A stretch of 64,000 nt of DNA from Streptomyces neyagawaensis (GCF_023516595.1 NZ_JAMGBG010000013.1:248001-312000), one strand, 5' to 3'; positions 24,909 through 33,576 are shown, counted from the first letter of the stretch. Notes: generated from the sequence alone by a model not told the origin. Translations and numbers: made by a program.

Positions 24909-26336
24909 GTGCCCCGCCGCACTCTCACCGCCGCGATCGCCGTCACCGCGCTCGCGACCCCCCTCGCGCTCTTCGCCACCTCCGGCACGGCGTCGGCCGC
25001 GCCAATGCCGCCCCGCACGCCGATGACCGACTTCGACCACGACGGACACGCCGACCTCGCGGTCGCGGCGCCCTTCGGCACCGTCGGCGGTGTGGAGAAT
25101 GCCGGTTACGTCTCGGTCGTGTACGGCAGCGCCTCCGGACCCGGAACGGCGCGCCACCAGATGATCAGCCGGGCCACTCCCGGCGTCCCCGGCGACCTCC
25201 AGGACACCTTCGCCTTCGGTGTCCAGACGCTCCCCGGTGACCTCGACGGCGACTCCTACACCGACCTGCTCGTGGCGGGCGGCGGCGACGGCGGCGAGCC
25301 GACCGTGCTCTGGGGCTCCAAGGACGGCCTCACCGGCCAGAACACCGTTCTGCCGTACCGGTACTCCGAGTTCGCCCTCGGTGACTTCAACGGCGACGGC
25401 AAGCGCGACCTCGTCGTGAACTCCGCCCACAGCGACGACCCGGACATCTCCGGTATGACGATCCAGTACGGCCCGTTCACCCGCGACGGCAGGACGCGCA
25501 CCCGGGACAGCATCACCACGGATGACGGCTCCTCGGGTCTGCGCTCCTTCATCACCGGTGACCTCACGGGCGACGGTGTCGACGACATCGTCACCACGCA
25601 CGGCTTCGAGGAGATGCAGCACGAGGCCCGCTTCTGGAAGGGGTCGCGGTCGGGCGTCGGCCACACCTCCAAGGCCCTCGGCACGGCGTACAGCGGCACC
25701 GTCGGCGATGTCGACGGCGACGGCTACGGCGACCTGATCACCCGCGACATCGGCTCCGTCAGCGAGGTCATCGACGACGCCCCGGGCCGCATCATCATCC
25801 AGTACGGCGGCTCCACCGGACCGAGCAACACGCGCAAGAAGGTCATCACCCAGGCCACCGCGGGGGTTCCCGGGGCAAGCGAGGCGCACGACGCCTTCGG
25901 CGCGTCCCTCAGCGCCGGTGACGTGAACGGCGACGGCAAGGCCGAGGTCGCGGTCGGCGTCCCCGGGGAGAGCCTCGGCGCCGCCACCGGTACCGGCGCG
26001 GTGATCCTGCTCAAGGGCGCGTCGAAGACCGCCGGTGGCATGACCGGCAAGGGCGCGATCGCCTACAACCAGTCCACCGCGGGCGTGCCGGGCGTCTCCG
26101 AGTCGGGCGACGACTTCGGCCGCCGGGTGAGCCTCTCCGACCTGAACAAGGACGGCAAGGCGGACCTGACCACGACGGCCCCCGGCGAGGACGGTGCCTT
26201 CGCCGACTCGGGTGCCCTGTGGAACCTCTACGGCTCCGCGAGCGGCCTGACCACGACGGGCGCCGGCACGCTCAGCCCCGTGAAGCTCGGCGCCCCCGAG
26301 AAGGACGCCAAGTTCGGCCGCACGCTCGGCGGCTGA
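24909..26336 (+). CDS. Secreted FG-GAP/VCBS (integrin-like) repeat protein
   Basis: A 475-residue exported protein predicted to form a seven-bladed calcium-binding beta-propeller. The signal peptide is residues 1-31 (TAAIAVTALATPLALFA with ASA cleavage). Seven DxDxDG-type loops are visible: DFDHDGHADL, DLDGDSYTDL, DFNGDGKRDL, DLTGDGVDDI, DVDGDGYGDL, DVNGDGKAEV and DLNKDGKADL. There is no catalytic domain, so adhesion or binding is the likely role. The start is GTG 24909, with CAGGAGGC six bases upstream. Confidence 0.92.
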   Translation: MPRRTLTAAIAVTALATPLALFATSGTASAAPMPPRTPMTDFDHDGHADLAVAAPFGTVGGVENAGYVSVVYGSASGPGTARHQMISRATPGVPGDLQDTFAFGVQTLPGDLDGDSYTDLLVAGGGDGGEPTVLWGSKDGLTGQNTVLPYRYSEFALGDFNGDGKRDLVVNSAHSDDPDISGMTIQYGPFTRDGRTRTRDSITTDDGSSGLRSFITGDLTGDGVDDIVTTHGFEEMQHEARFWKGSRSGVGHTSKALGTAYSGTVGDVDGDGYGDLITRDIGSVSEVIDDAPGRIIIQYGGSTGPSNTRKKVITQATAGVPGASEAHDAFGASLSAGDVNGDGKAEVAVGVPGESLGAATGTGAVILLKGASKTAGGMTGKGAIAYNQSTAGVPGVSESGDDFGRRVSLSDLNKDGKADLTTTAPGEDGAFADSGALWNLYGSASGLTTTGAGTLSPVKLGAPEKDAKFGRTLGG

Positions 26337-26361
26337 CCCGCTCGTCGGACGAACGCCGGGC

Positions 26362-27384
26362 TCAGAGCTTGACGATCATCTTGCCCGTGTTGTCGCCGCG
26401 CAGGACGCCGAGGAAGGCCTCCAGGTTGTTCTCGATGCCCTCGACGACGGTCTCGCGGTACTTGAGGGCGCCCGAGGCGACCCAGGGGCCGACCTCCTGG
26501 ACGAACTGCGGCTGGAGGTCGTAGTGGTCGCCGACGAGGAAGCCCTCGATGCGGCCGCGGGTCTGGATGAGGCGGGCGAGGTTCTTCGGGCCGGGGGCGG
26601 GCTCGGTGTTGTTGTAGACGGAGATCGCGCCGCAGACGGCGATCCGGCCGTCGCGGTTGAGCTGTCCGATGGCGGCCTCCAGGTGGTCGCCACCCACGTT
26701 GTCGAAGTAGACGTCGACGCCGTCGGGCGCCGCCTCGCGCAGCTGCTCGGCGACGGAGCCGTTCTTGTAGTTGAAGGCCGCGTCGAAGCCGTACTCCTCG
26801 ACGAGGAGCTTGACCTTGTCGTCGGAGCCGGCCGAGCCGATGACGCGGGAGGCGCCCTTGAGCTTGGCGATCTGGCCGACCTGGCTGCCGACGGCACCGG
26901 CGGCGCCGGAGACGAAGACGGAGTCGCCCTCCTTGAAGGAGGCGGTGCGCAGCAGACCGGCGTAGGCGGTGAGGCCGGTCATGCCGAGGACACCGAGGTA
27001 CGTGGACAGGGGCGCGGCGTCGGGGTCGACCTTGACGGCCTGCTTGGCGTCGAAGGTGGCGTACTCGCGCCAGCCGCCGAAGTGCAGCACGTGGTCACCG
27101 ACGGCGATGCCGTCCGCCGCGGAGGCGACGACCTCGCCCACGGCGCCGCCCTGCATGGCCTTGCCCAGTTCGAAGGGGGCGACGTACGACTTGGCGGCGC
27201 TCATGCGGCCGCGCATGTACGGGTCCACGGAGAGGAACTTGTTCCTGACCAGGACCTCACCGGCGGCGGGCTGCCGGATCTCCGCCTCGACCAGGGCGAA
27301 GTCCTCGGACTTCGGCCAGCCGACGGGGCGGCTGAGCAGGTGCCATTCGCGGCTGGTGGCGGGGAGGGCGGAGGTGTCGGACAT
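26362..27384 (-). CDS. NADP-dependent MDR oxidoreductase (leukotriene B4 DH / curcumin reductase type)
   Basis: A 340-residue zinc-independent medium-chain reductase. The N-terminal GroES-like part contains the family signature SVDPYMRGRM, and the Rossmann domain has VSGAAGAVGSQVGQIAKLKG at about residues 150-169. No structural-zinc Cys cluster is present. Family members reduce alpha,beta-unsaturated ketones or aldehydes using NADPH. ATG 27384 (MSDTSALPA) follows AGGAAGG. The gene is divergent from a MarR gene over a 137-bp gap holding two small palindromes, which suggests induction by an electrophile or phenolic through MarR. Confidence 0.92.
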   Translation of the reverse strand: MSDTSALPATSREWHLLSRPVGWPKSEDFALVEAEIRQPAAGEVLVRNKFLSVDPYMRGRMSAAKSYVAPFELGKAMQGGAVGEVVASAADGIAVGDHVLHFGGWREYATFDAKQAVKVDPDAAPLSTYLGVLGMTGLTAYAGLLRTASFKEGDSVFVSGAAGAVGSQVGQIAKLKGASRVIGSAGSDDKVKLLVEEYGFDAAFNYKNGSVAEQLREAAPDGVDVYFDNVGGDHLEAAIGQLNRDGRIAVCGAISVYNNTEPAPGPKNLARLIQTRGRIEGFLVGDHYDLQPQFVQEVGPWVASGALKYRETVVEGIENNLEAFLGVLRGDNTGKMIVKL

Positions 27385-27453
27385 GGGGGGCCTTCCTGCG
27401 GGTGCGTGCGGCGTACGGATCGTCGGGGCCGTCCGTACATACCGTGCGGTTAC

Positions 27454-27490
27454 TTCAGTACGTGAAACAACCATGCTCCTGAATATTTCA
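27454..27490. promoter_or_regulatory. Two small palindromes, candidate MarR sites
   Basis: TTCA-GTACG-TGAA (27454-27466) and TGAA-TAT-TTCA (27480-27490) lie in the AT-rich gap between the divergent reductase and marR genes. Both use the same TTCA/TGAA half-sites and are placed to overlap both promoters. Confidence 0.55.
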
Positions 27491-27521
27491 TGCTGTCAAG
27501 TAAAGAGGTAGCCTGGAGAGC

Positions 27522-27959
27522 ATGGCCACACAGAGGACGACCCCCCGCGCCGACCCCCTGACCATCGAGGTCGTCGAACTCATCGGCACCGTCGTGGCCC
27601 GCTACCACGCGGAGTACGAGGACGCCGCGGCCGAGCACGCCCTCACCGGAGCGCAGGCCCGCCTCCTCGGCCTCCTTTCCCTCGAACCGCTCCCCATGCG
27701 TCAGCTGGCCCAGAAGTTGCGCTGCGAGCCGTCGAACGTGACCGGCATAGTGGACCGACTGGAGGCCCGGGGCCTGGTCGAGCGCCGCCCCGACCCCAAG
27801 GACCGCCGGGTGAAGCTGGCCGCCGCGACGACGGAGGGCCGCCAGGTCGCCCGCGGCCTGCGCGAGTCCCTGAACTTCGCCCGGGAGCCACTGGCGGGCC
27901 TGTCGACGAAGGAGCGGGAGTCCCTGCGGGACCTGCTCCAGCGCATGCTGGAGGCGTAG
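27522..27959 (+). CDS. MarR family regulator
   Basis: A 145-residue winged-helix repressor. The DNA-recognition region is PMRQLAQKLRCEPSNVTGIV with the wing VERRPDPKDRRVKLAAAT at about residues 58-105, flanked by dimerisation helices. A single Cys sits in the recognition segment (RCEPS). It is divergent from the MDR reductase and so probably represses that gene and itself. Confidence 0.93.
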   Translation: MATQRTTPRADPLTIEVVELIGTVVARYHAEYEDAAAEHALTGAQARLLGLLSLEPLPMRQLAQKLRCEPSNVTGIVDRLEARGLVERRPDPKDRRVKLAAATTEGRQVARGLRESLNFAREPLAGLSTKERESLRDLLQRMLEA

Positions 27960-28162
27960 CGCACCCGTAGCCTTCACTCACATCCATTGCAATGAAGCAT
28001 GGGCCGACCATTGCGTTAAGTTCAACCTCGTTGCAACGATTTATCAGCACTGACCTGCACTCATAACTGCCGCACGCAACAACCTCATTGCCCGACTAGC
28101 GAACGCAACGTAGCGTTTCCATCATCAGAAACGATGGGTGCGGGCGATCGGGGGGGCGGGCC
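27960..28162. other. AT-rich intergenic region with TTGCAA-type palindromes
   Basis: This 203-bp stretch is clearly less GC-rich than its neighbours. It holds the perfect palindromes CATTGCAATG (27985-27994) and CGTTGCAACG (28029-28038), further CATTGC and CGCAAC elements near 28010, 28075, 28086 and 28104, and a hairpin GTTTC-CATCATCA-GAAAC at about 28115-28132. It may be a multi-site promoter or hide a small RNA. No open frame in it looks coding. Confidence 0.5.
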
Positions 28163-28858
28163 ATGGAGACGGCACAGAGTCGGCGGGGGACGGCACCCGG
28201 GGCCTTCGGTGCCTTCGTCCGCTTCGTGGTCTGCGGCGGTGGAGTGGGGGTCGCCTCCAGCTTCGCCGTGGCGGCGCTCGCCGCCCTGCTGCCGTGGGGC
28301 CTGGCCAACGCGCTGATCACCGTGGTGTCCACACTCGTCTCCACCGAGCTGCACGCGCGCTTCGCGTTCGGTGCGGGCGGGCGGGCGACCTGGCGCCAGC
28401 ACGCGCAGTCGGCCGGGTCGGCGGCTGCGGCGTACGCGGTGACCTGTGCGGCGATGCTGGTCCTGCGGCACGTCGTGGAGACACCGGGCGCCCTGCTGGA
28501 GCAGGCCGTCTACCTGTCCGCCTCGGCACTCGCCGGAGTGGGCCGCTTCGCGGTCCTGCGCCTTGTCGTCTTCGCCCGGGAGTGCGGTCGGGGCTCGGCC
28601 GTGACCCCGGGAGGGACGACAACGGGAGCGGCCCGGCGCACGGGGTTCGTGGGCCGGGCCGCTCCGGTGTCGAGGACGGCTCTCGCTGTCGGTCAGGTCT
28701 GCTTGCGGGTCGTCATCGCGCGCTGGATCAAGATGAACGCGCACAGGAGGACGCCCGTGGCGATCTTCGTCCACCAGGAGCTGAGGGTGCCCTCGAACTG
28801 GATGATGCTCTTGATGAGGCCGAGGACGAGGACGCCGAACAGCGTGCCGATCACATAG
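28163..28858 (+). CDS. GtrA-like small membrane protein, C-terminus uncertain
   Basis: Residues 14-145 show four hydrophobic helices in the GtrA-like pattern: FVRFVVCGGGVGVASSFAVA, LANALITVVSTLVSTELHAR, SAAAAYAVTCAAMLVL and LSASALAGVGRFAVLRLVVF. GtrA proteins help move polyprenyl-linked sugars or build surface glycans. From about residue 150 the frame runs on through a hairpin terminator (28625-28665) and 166 bp antisense into the opposing permease gene. The last 80 residues (Arg/Pro-rich) are unlike the family, and a frameshift or lost stop near 28600 is likely. The start ATG 28163 follows a GGGGGGCGGG tract. Confidence 0.6.
   Translation: METAQSRRGTAPGAFGAFVRFVVCGGGVGVASSFAVAALAALLPWGLANALITVVSTLVSTELHARFAFGAGGRATWRQHAQSAGSAAAAYAVTCAAMLVLRHVVETPGALLEQAVYLSASALAGVGRFAVLRLVVFARECGRGSAVTPGGTTTGAARRTGFVGRAAPVSRTALAVGQVCLRVVIARWIKMNAHRRTPVAIFVHQELRVPSNWMMLLMRPRTRTPNSVPIT
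28625..28665. terminator. Hairpin between convergent gtrA-like and permease genes
   Basis: GGAGCGGCCCGGC (28625-28637) pairs perfectly with GCCGGGCCGCTCC (28653-28665). It stands 28 bp after the permease stop and inside the over-long tail of the GtrA-like frame. It should stop both transcripts. Confidence 0.75.
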
Positions 28859-29721
28859 CCCGAGCCGCCGGTCAGCAGGGTGCCGCCGATGACGGTCGCG
28901 GCGATCGCGTCGAGCTCCATGCCGACGGCGTGCAGCGGGTCGCCGGACTGGATGTACAGCATGAACAGCAGGCCGGCCAGGGCCGAGCAGAAGCCGCTCA
29001 CCGTGTACACGGCGATCTTGGTGCGGCCCTGCGGAAGACCCATCAGCATGGCCGACTGCTCGTTGCCGCCGATGGCGTACACACGGCGTCCGAAGCGCGT
29101 GTAGTGCAGCACGTAGAACGCGACGGCGATGACCACGAGGGCCGCGATCGCACCGATCGACAGCTCCCCGAGGCCCAGCGACACCCGCGTCTGGGCCAGG
29201 CTGCTCACCGAGGAGTCACTGATCGAGATCGACTCCTCGGTGATGACCAGGCACAGTCCGCGGAAGAGGAAGAGCCCGGCGAGCGTCACGATGAACGGCT
29301 GGATCTCGAAGTTCTGGATCACATAGCCCATCAGGAAGCCGCCGAACGCTCCGACACCCAGGGCGAGGAGGACGGCGAGCAGCAGCGGCACCCCCTGGCG
29401 CTCCACCATCCAGGCCGTGAACATCGTCGTGAAGCCGATGACGGAGCCGACGGAGAGGTCGATGCCGCCGGACAGGATGACGAAGGTCGCGCCGACGGCG
29501 GCCACCAGCAGATAGCCGTTGTCGATGAACAGGTTGAGGAAGACCTGCGGTTCGCCGAAGCCGTAGTTCTGGTAACGGCTCAGGCCCGCGATGTACATCG
29601 CGAGGAAGAGCGTGGCGGTCACCAGGACCGGCAGTCGGCGGTCGCCCAGCAGCGTGGCGAGCTTGGACGGCGGCGTCGTACGGCTGTCCGGGGCCGTCGG
29701 GGTCTGGGTGGTCGCGCTCAT
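28693..29721 (-). CDS. yjfF: Sugar ABC transporter permease, YjfF type
   Basis: A 342-residue inner-membrane permease of the RbsC/YjfF family with eight to ten hydrophobic helices. Signature regions are ILSGGIDLSVGSVIGFTTMF and the cytoplasmic loop RRVYAIGGNEQSAMLMGLPQ that contacts the ATPase. In E. coli YtfQRT-YjfF imports galactofuranose, and the same gene order is kept here. The start overlaps the preceding permease stop by one base (TGATG), so expression is coupled. It is the last gene of a four-gene operon ended by the 28625 hairpin. The substrate is inferred from family and context. Confidence 0.9.
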   Translation of the reverse strand: MSATTQTPTAPDSRTTPPSKLATLLGDRRLPVLVTATLFLAMYIAGLSRYQNYGFGEPQVFLNLFIDNGYLLVAAVGATFVILSGGIDLSVGSVIGFTTMFTAWMVERQGVPLLLAVLLALGVGAFGGFLMGYVIQNFEIQPFIVTLAGLFLFRGLCLVITEESISISDSSVSSLAQTRVSLGLGELSIGAIAALVVIAVAFYVLHYTRFGRRVYAIGGNEQSAMLMGLPQGRTKIAVYTVSGFCSALAGLLFMLYIQSGDPLHAVGMELDAIAATVIGGTLLTGGSGYVIGTLFGVLVLGLIKSIIQFEGTLSSWWTKIATGVLLCAFILIQRAMTTRKQT

Positions 29722-30845
29722 CACGACACCTCCATCTTGGGGGCGGCCTCGGCGGTCGTGACGGTCTTCGCCGGCTCGGTGGCGGCGCTGCCGCCGCTCG
29801 CCGCACCGGACTTGGGCCCGAACTTGGCGCCGAAGACCTTCGCGCGGAACTTCGGGGACTGGAGCAGGCACACGATGATGACGACGACGGCCTTGAAGAC
29901 CAGGTTCGTCTGGGTCGGGACGCCGATCGTGTAGATCGTGGTCGTGAGGGTCTGGATGACCAGGGCGCCGATCACCGTGCCGCCGATGGAGAACCGGCCG
30001 CCCAGCAGCGACGTACCGCCGATGACGACGGCGAGGATGGCGTCCAGCTCGATCCACAGGCCCGCGTTGTTGCCGTCCGCGGCCGAGGTGTTGGAGCTGA
30101 TCATCAGGCCGGCGATGCCCGCGCACAGGGCGCAGAAGACGTACACCATGATCTTGATGCGGCGGGAGCGGATGCCGACCAGGCGGCTGGCCTCGGCGTT
30201 GCCGCCGACGGACTCGACGAGCAGACCGAGGGCGGTGCGGCGGGTCAACGCGACCGTGACGGCGACGACCACCGCCACGACGAAGATGGAGAACGGCAGC
30301 GTCAGCCAGTAGCCGCCACCGATCAGCTTGTACGGCTCGCTGTTGATGGTGATGATCTGGCCGTCGGTGATCAGCTGGGCCACACCGCGCCCGGCGACCA
30401 TGATGATCAGTGTGGCGATGATCGGCTGGATGCCCATGCGGGCGACCAGGAAGCCGTTCCACAGGCCGCAGACCACCGCCGCGACGAGGCCGATGCCCAT
30501 GGCCAGGAACACCCCGGACAGCGCGTTCTGGTCGGCCTGGTCACTGATGTACGAGCAGGTCAGGGCGCCGGTGATGGCGACGACCGCGCCCACGGAGAGG
30601 TCGATGCCGCCGGTGGCGATGACCAGGGTCATGCCGACCGCCACCAGGATCAGCGGCGAGCCGAACAGCACGATCGAGACGAGGCTGCCGTAGAGGTGGC
30701 CGTCCGTCATCTTGATCGAGAAGAAGTCGGGGGTGAAGGGCACGTTGACGAGCAGCAGGGCTACCAGGACCGCGACCGGCCAGAACAGGTGGTGGTGTGT
30801 CAGCGCCCGCCAGCGGGACGTCGTGGCTGCGGATGGGGTGCTCAC
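29721..30845 (-). CDS. ytfT: Sugar ABC transporter permease, YtfT type
   Basis: A 374-residue permease of the BPD_transp_2 family. Key segments are LVIATGGIDLSVGAVVAITG and the coupling loop ESVGGNAEASRLVGIRSRRI. About ten hydrophobic stretches are followed by an Ala/Lys/Glu-rich cytoplasmic tail. It pairs with the YjfF-type permease to form the membrane channel. The GTG start overlaps the ATPase stop in a GTGA. The tail of about 35 residues (KSGAASGGSAATEPAKTVTT) is longer than in E. coli. Confidence 0.9.
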   Translation of the reverse strand: MSTPSAATTSRWRALTHHHLFWPVAVLVALLLVNVPFTPDFFSIKMTDGHLYGSLVSIVLFGSPLILVAVGMTLVIATGGIDLSVGAVVAITGALTCSYISDQADQNALSGVFLAMGIGLVAAVVCGLWNGFLVARMGIQPIIATLIIMVAGRGVAQLITDGQIITINSEPYKLIGGGYWLTLPFSIFVVAVVVAVTVALTRRTALGLLVESVGGNAEASRLVGIRSRRIKIMVYVFCALCAGIAGLMISSNTSAADGNNAGLWIELDAILAVVIGGTSLLGGRFSIGGTVIGALVIQTLTTTIYTIGVPTQTNLVFKAVVVIIVCLLQSPKFRAKVFGAKFGPKSGAASGGSAATEPAKTVTTAEAAPKMEVS

Positions 30846-32374
30846 TGGTGTTCTCCGCTCGCGATGGTCTCCAGGATCTTGCTGGGGGTGATCTCCGGCC
30901 CGTTGGTCAGTCGCGCCACCAGCTTGCGGTCGCGCAGCACGCCGATGGTGTGGCTGAGGCGGAGGACCTCCTCCAGCTCGGCCGCGATGTAGAGCACGGA
31001 CATGCCGTCCTCGGAGAGGGACACCACGAGCTTCTGGATCTCCGCCTTGGCGCCGATGTCGATGCCGCGCGTGGGCTCGTCGAGGATCAGCAGCCTGGGC
31101 TGGGTGATCAGCCAGCGGGCCAGCAGCACCTTCTGCTGGTTGCCGCCGCTGAGCTGGCCGACGCGGGCCTCGGGGTTGGCGGGGCGGATGTCGAGGGCCT
31201 TGATGTACTTGGCCACGAGTTCGTCGCGCTGCGCTGCCGGGATGGGCCGGGTCCAGCCGCGGGCCGCCTGGAGGGCGAGGATGATGTTCTCCCGCACCGT
31301 CAGGTCCGGTACGAGGCCCTCGGCCTTGCGGTTCTCCGAGCAGAAGGCGACCCCGGCGCCGATGGCGTCGTTGGGGGCGTTCATCGGGACCGGCTTGCCG
31401 CCCACGGTGACCTTGCCGCTGTCGGGCTGGTCGGCGCCGAAGAGCAGCCGGGCGAGTTCGGTGCGTCCGGAGCCGAGCAGTCCGGCGAGGCCCACGACCT
31501 CGCCCTTCTTGATCTCCAGGTCGAAGGGGGCGATACCACCGGTGCGGCCGAGTCCCTCGGCGTGCAGCAGGGTCTCGCCGACGTCCGCGCGCAGCTGGTG
31601 CTCGTGGAGCTCCTCCAGCTTGTCCAGCTCCTTGCCGATCATGAGCTGGATGAGTCCGACCTGGTCGAGGTCGCTCACCATGTGCTCGCCGACGAGGGTG
31701 CCGTTGCGCAGGACGGTCATGCGGTCGCAGATCTCGTAGATCTGGTCGAGGAAGTGGGAGACGAAGAGGATCGCCACGCCGTCGTCCTTCAACCGCCGCA
31801 TCAGGCGGAAGAGTTCGAGGACCTCGTCGCGGTCGAGGCTGGACGTCGGCTCGTCGAGGACGAGCACCTTGGTGCCCTGGCCCTCGCCGTCGCCGGTGCT
31901 CACCGACCGTACGATCGCGACCAGTTGCTGCACGGCCAGCGGGTACGCGGACAACGGCGCGGAGACGTCGATGTCGAGGCCGAGCCGGTCGACGAGCTCC
32001 GCGGCCTCCTTGCGCATCCGCTTCCACTGGATGCGGCCGAAGCGGGTGGGCTCACGGCCGATGAAGATGTTCTCCGCCACCGACAGGTTGGCGCAGAGGT
32101 TGACCTCCTGGTAGACCGTGTTGATCCCGGCCTGCTGCGCCTGGAGGGGGCTGGCGAACCGAACGGACTTCCCGTCGAGGGTGATCGTGCCGCCGTCCAG
32201 GGAGTAGACCCCGGTCAGCACCTTGATCAGGGTGGACTTGCCGGCGCCGTTCTCGCCCATGAGGGCGTGGATCTCGCCGGGGAAGAGCCGGAAGTCGACG
32301 CCCGACAGAGCCCGTACCCCCGGAAACTCCTTGACTATGCCCGTCATCTCCAGGACGGGCCGTGGCTCTGCCAT
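30842..32374 (-). CDS. ytfR: Sugar ABC transporter ATPase, YtfR type (two domains)
   Basis: A 510-residue duplicated ATPase that energises uptake. The N-domain has Walker [15 protein letters not shown] at about residue 37 and Walker B VLVLDEPTSSLD. The C-domain has a degenerate Walker A (GLLGSGRTELARLLFG), an intact signature [15 protein letters not shown], and Walker [13 protein letters not shown]. This is the usual monosaccharide-type design, with one hydrolytic site weakened. It lies 92 bp after the binding protein gene and overlaps the YtfT gene by 4 bp. Confidence 0.94.
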   Translation of the reverse strand: MAEPRPVLEMTGIVKEFPGVRALSGVDFRLFPGEIHALMGENGAGKSTLIKVLTGVYSLDGGTITLDGKSVRFASPLQAQQAGINTVYQEVNLCANLSVAENIFIGREPTRFGRIQWKRMRKEAAELVDRLGLDIDVSAPLSAYPLAVQQLVAIVRSVSTGDGEGQGTKVLVLDEPTSSLDRDEVLELFRLMRRLKDDGVAILFVSHFLDQIYEICDRMTVLRNGTLVGEHMVSDLDQVGLIQLMIGKELDKLEELHEHQLRADVGETLLHAEGLGRTGGIAPFDLEIKKGEVVGLAGLLGSGRTELARLLFGADQPDSGKVTVGGKPVPMNAPNDAIGAGVAFCSENRKAEGLVPDLTVRENIILALQAARGWTRPIPAAQRDELVAKYIKALDIRPANPEARVGQLSGGNQQKVLLARWLITQPRLLILDEPTRGIDIGAKAEIQKLVVSLSEDGMSVLYIAAELEEVLRLSHTIGVLRDRKLVARLTNGPEITPSKILETIASGEHQ

Positions 32375-32466
32375 GGCAGCGCTCCTCTTGGATTTCGTTC
32401 AGGCCCGCAGGGAGCCCCGGGACCGAGGGGTCGGTCGGCCGGAGGCTCCCTGCCGGAAGGTGCGGG

Positions 32467-33474
32467 TCAGTACTTGCGGGTGGGGAGGGCGTCCTTGGCC
32501 TGGTCCTGCATGAAGTCGCTCTCCTTGGTCTTGATCCAGCGCTCGACCGAGCCGCCGTCCTTGACCGTCTGCACGACCTCCATCAGCTGGGGGCCGAGCA
32601 GCGGGTTGCACTCGACGATGGCGTTGATCTTGCCTTCGGACATCGCGATGAAGCCGTCCTTCACGCCGTCGACCGAGACGATGAGGATGTCCTTGCCGGG
32701 CTTCTTGCCGGCCGCCTCGATGGCCTGGATGGCGCCGATGGCCATGTCGTCGTTGTGCGCGTAGAGCACGTCGATGTCCGGGTTGGACTGCAGGAAGGCG
32801 GCCATGACCTGCTTGCCGCCGGCGCGGGTGAAGTCACCGGTCTGCGTGACGACGATCTTCCAGTCGTCCTTGTGCTCCGCTTCCATGACCTCCTTGAAGC
32901 CCTTGGCGCGCTCGATCGCGGGGGCGGAACCGGTCGTGCCCTCCAGCTGGGCGATCTTCACCTTGCCCTTGTGGCCGGCCTTCTCCAGGACCTTCTCCAG
33001 GATCTTGGCCGCGCGCCGGCCCTCATCGGTGAAGTCGGAGCCGACCAGGGTCACGAAGAGGGACTCGTCCTTGGTCTCCACGGAGCGGTCGGTGAGGACC
33101 ACAGGGATCTTCGCGGCCTTGGCCTCCTGGAGCACCGCGTCCCAGCCGGTGACCTTCACCGGCGAGAAGGCGATGACGTCCACCTTCTGCGCGATGAAGC
33201 TGCGGATGGCGGAGATCTGGTTCTCCTGCTTCTGCTGCGCGTCGGAGAACTTCAGGTTGAAGCCCGCCTCCTTGGCCGCCGACTTGACGGAGTCGGTGTT
33301 GGCGCTGCGCCAGCCGCTCTCGGAGCCGACCTGGGAGAAGCCGAGGGTGATCTTCTTGCTGCCGCCACCGGAGGAGCCGCCGGAGCCGCCCTCGTCCTCC
33401 TTGGCGCAGGCGGACAGGCCCGCCGCTGCCGCCACGCCGACCGCCGCGGTGAGGAAGTTCCGTCTGTTGAGCAT
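32467..33474 (-). CDS. ytfQ: Sugar-binding lipoprotein, YtfQ type
   Basis: A 335-residue periplasmic-binding-protein family 4 lipoprotein. The leader LNRRNFLTAAVGVAA has a twin-arginine pattern, followed by lipobox LSAC and a Gly/Ser linker. The mature part (ITLGFSQVGSESGWRSANTD onward) matches YtfQ, the galactofuranose receptor, which also has the paired Arg/Asp contact segments seen here (VLTDRSVETKDESLF). It is the first gene of the transporter operon. An IclR-type half-perfect palindrome lies about 90 bp upstream, and the next gene upstream is a LacI regulator in the same direction. Confidence 0.9.
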   Translation of the reverse strand: MLNRRNFLTAAVGVAAAAGLSACAKEDEGGSGGSSGGGSKKITLGFSQVGSESGWRSANTDSVKSAAKEAGFNLKFSDAQQKQENQISAIRSFIAQKVDVIAFSPVKVTGWDAVLQEAKAAKIPVVLTDRSVETKDESLFVTLVGSDFTDEGRRAAKILEKVLEKAGHKGKVKIAQLEGTTGSAPAIERAKGFKEVMEAEHKDDWKIVVTQTGDFTRAGGKQVMAAFLQSNPDIDVLYAHNDDMAIGAIQAIEAAGKKPGKDILIVSVDGVKDGFIAMSEGKINAIVECNPLLGPQLMEVVQTVKDGGSVERWIKTKESDFMQDQAKDALPTRKY

Positions 33475-33562
33475 GTGTCTTCTCCTTTGAAGAGCCGATC
33501 CGGGGACGGACCTGCTGGTACTCGATGGACCGGCCGTACTGTGTCCAGCCTGTCGATCATCG

Positions 33563-33576
33563 TTCGAAATGTCGGC
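33563..33576. promoter_or_regulatory. TTCGAAAT-type site upstream of ytfQ
   Basis: TTCGAAATGTCGGC matches the regional palindrome TTCGAAATTTCGAA at 11 of 14 positions. On the minus strand CATTTCGAACGA is identical to 12 bases before the dehydratase gene (37075-37086). It is probably an operator of the IclR regulator encoded at 55.9 kb. Confidence 0.6.

Noticed and set aside
20525..25081. A 1518-codon open frame on the minus strand
   Set aside because: It is antisense to the carboxypeptidase, EstB-like and start of the FG-GAP genes, is extremely Arg/Gly/Val-rich, has no domain, and is an artefact of high GC3.
30797..32764. A 655-codon plus-strand frame
   Set aside because: It is antisense to ytfR, whose Walker and signature motifs are intact.
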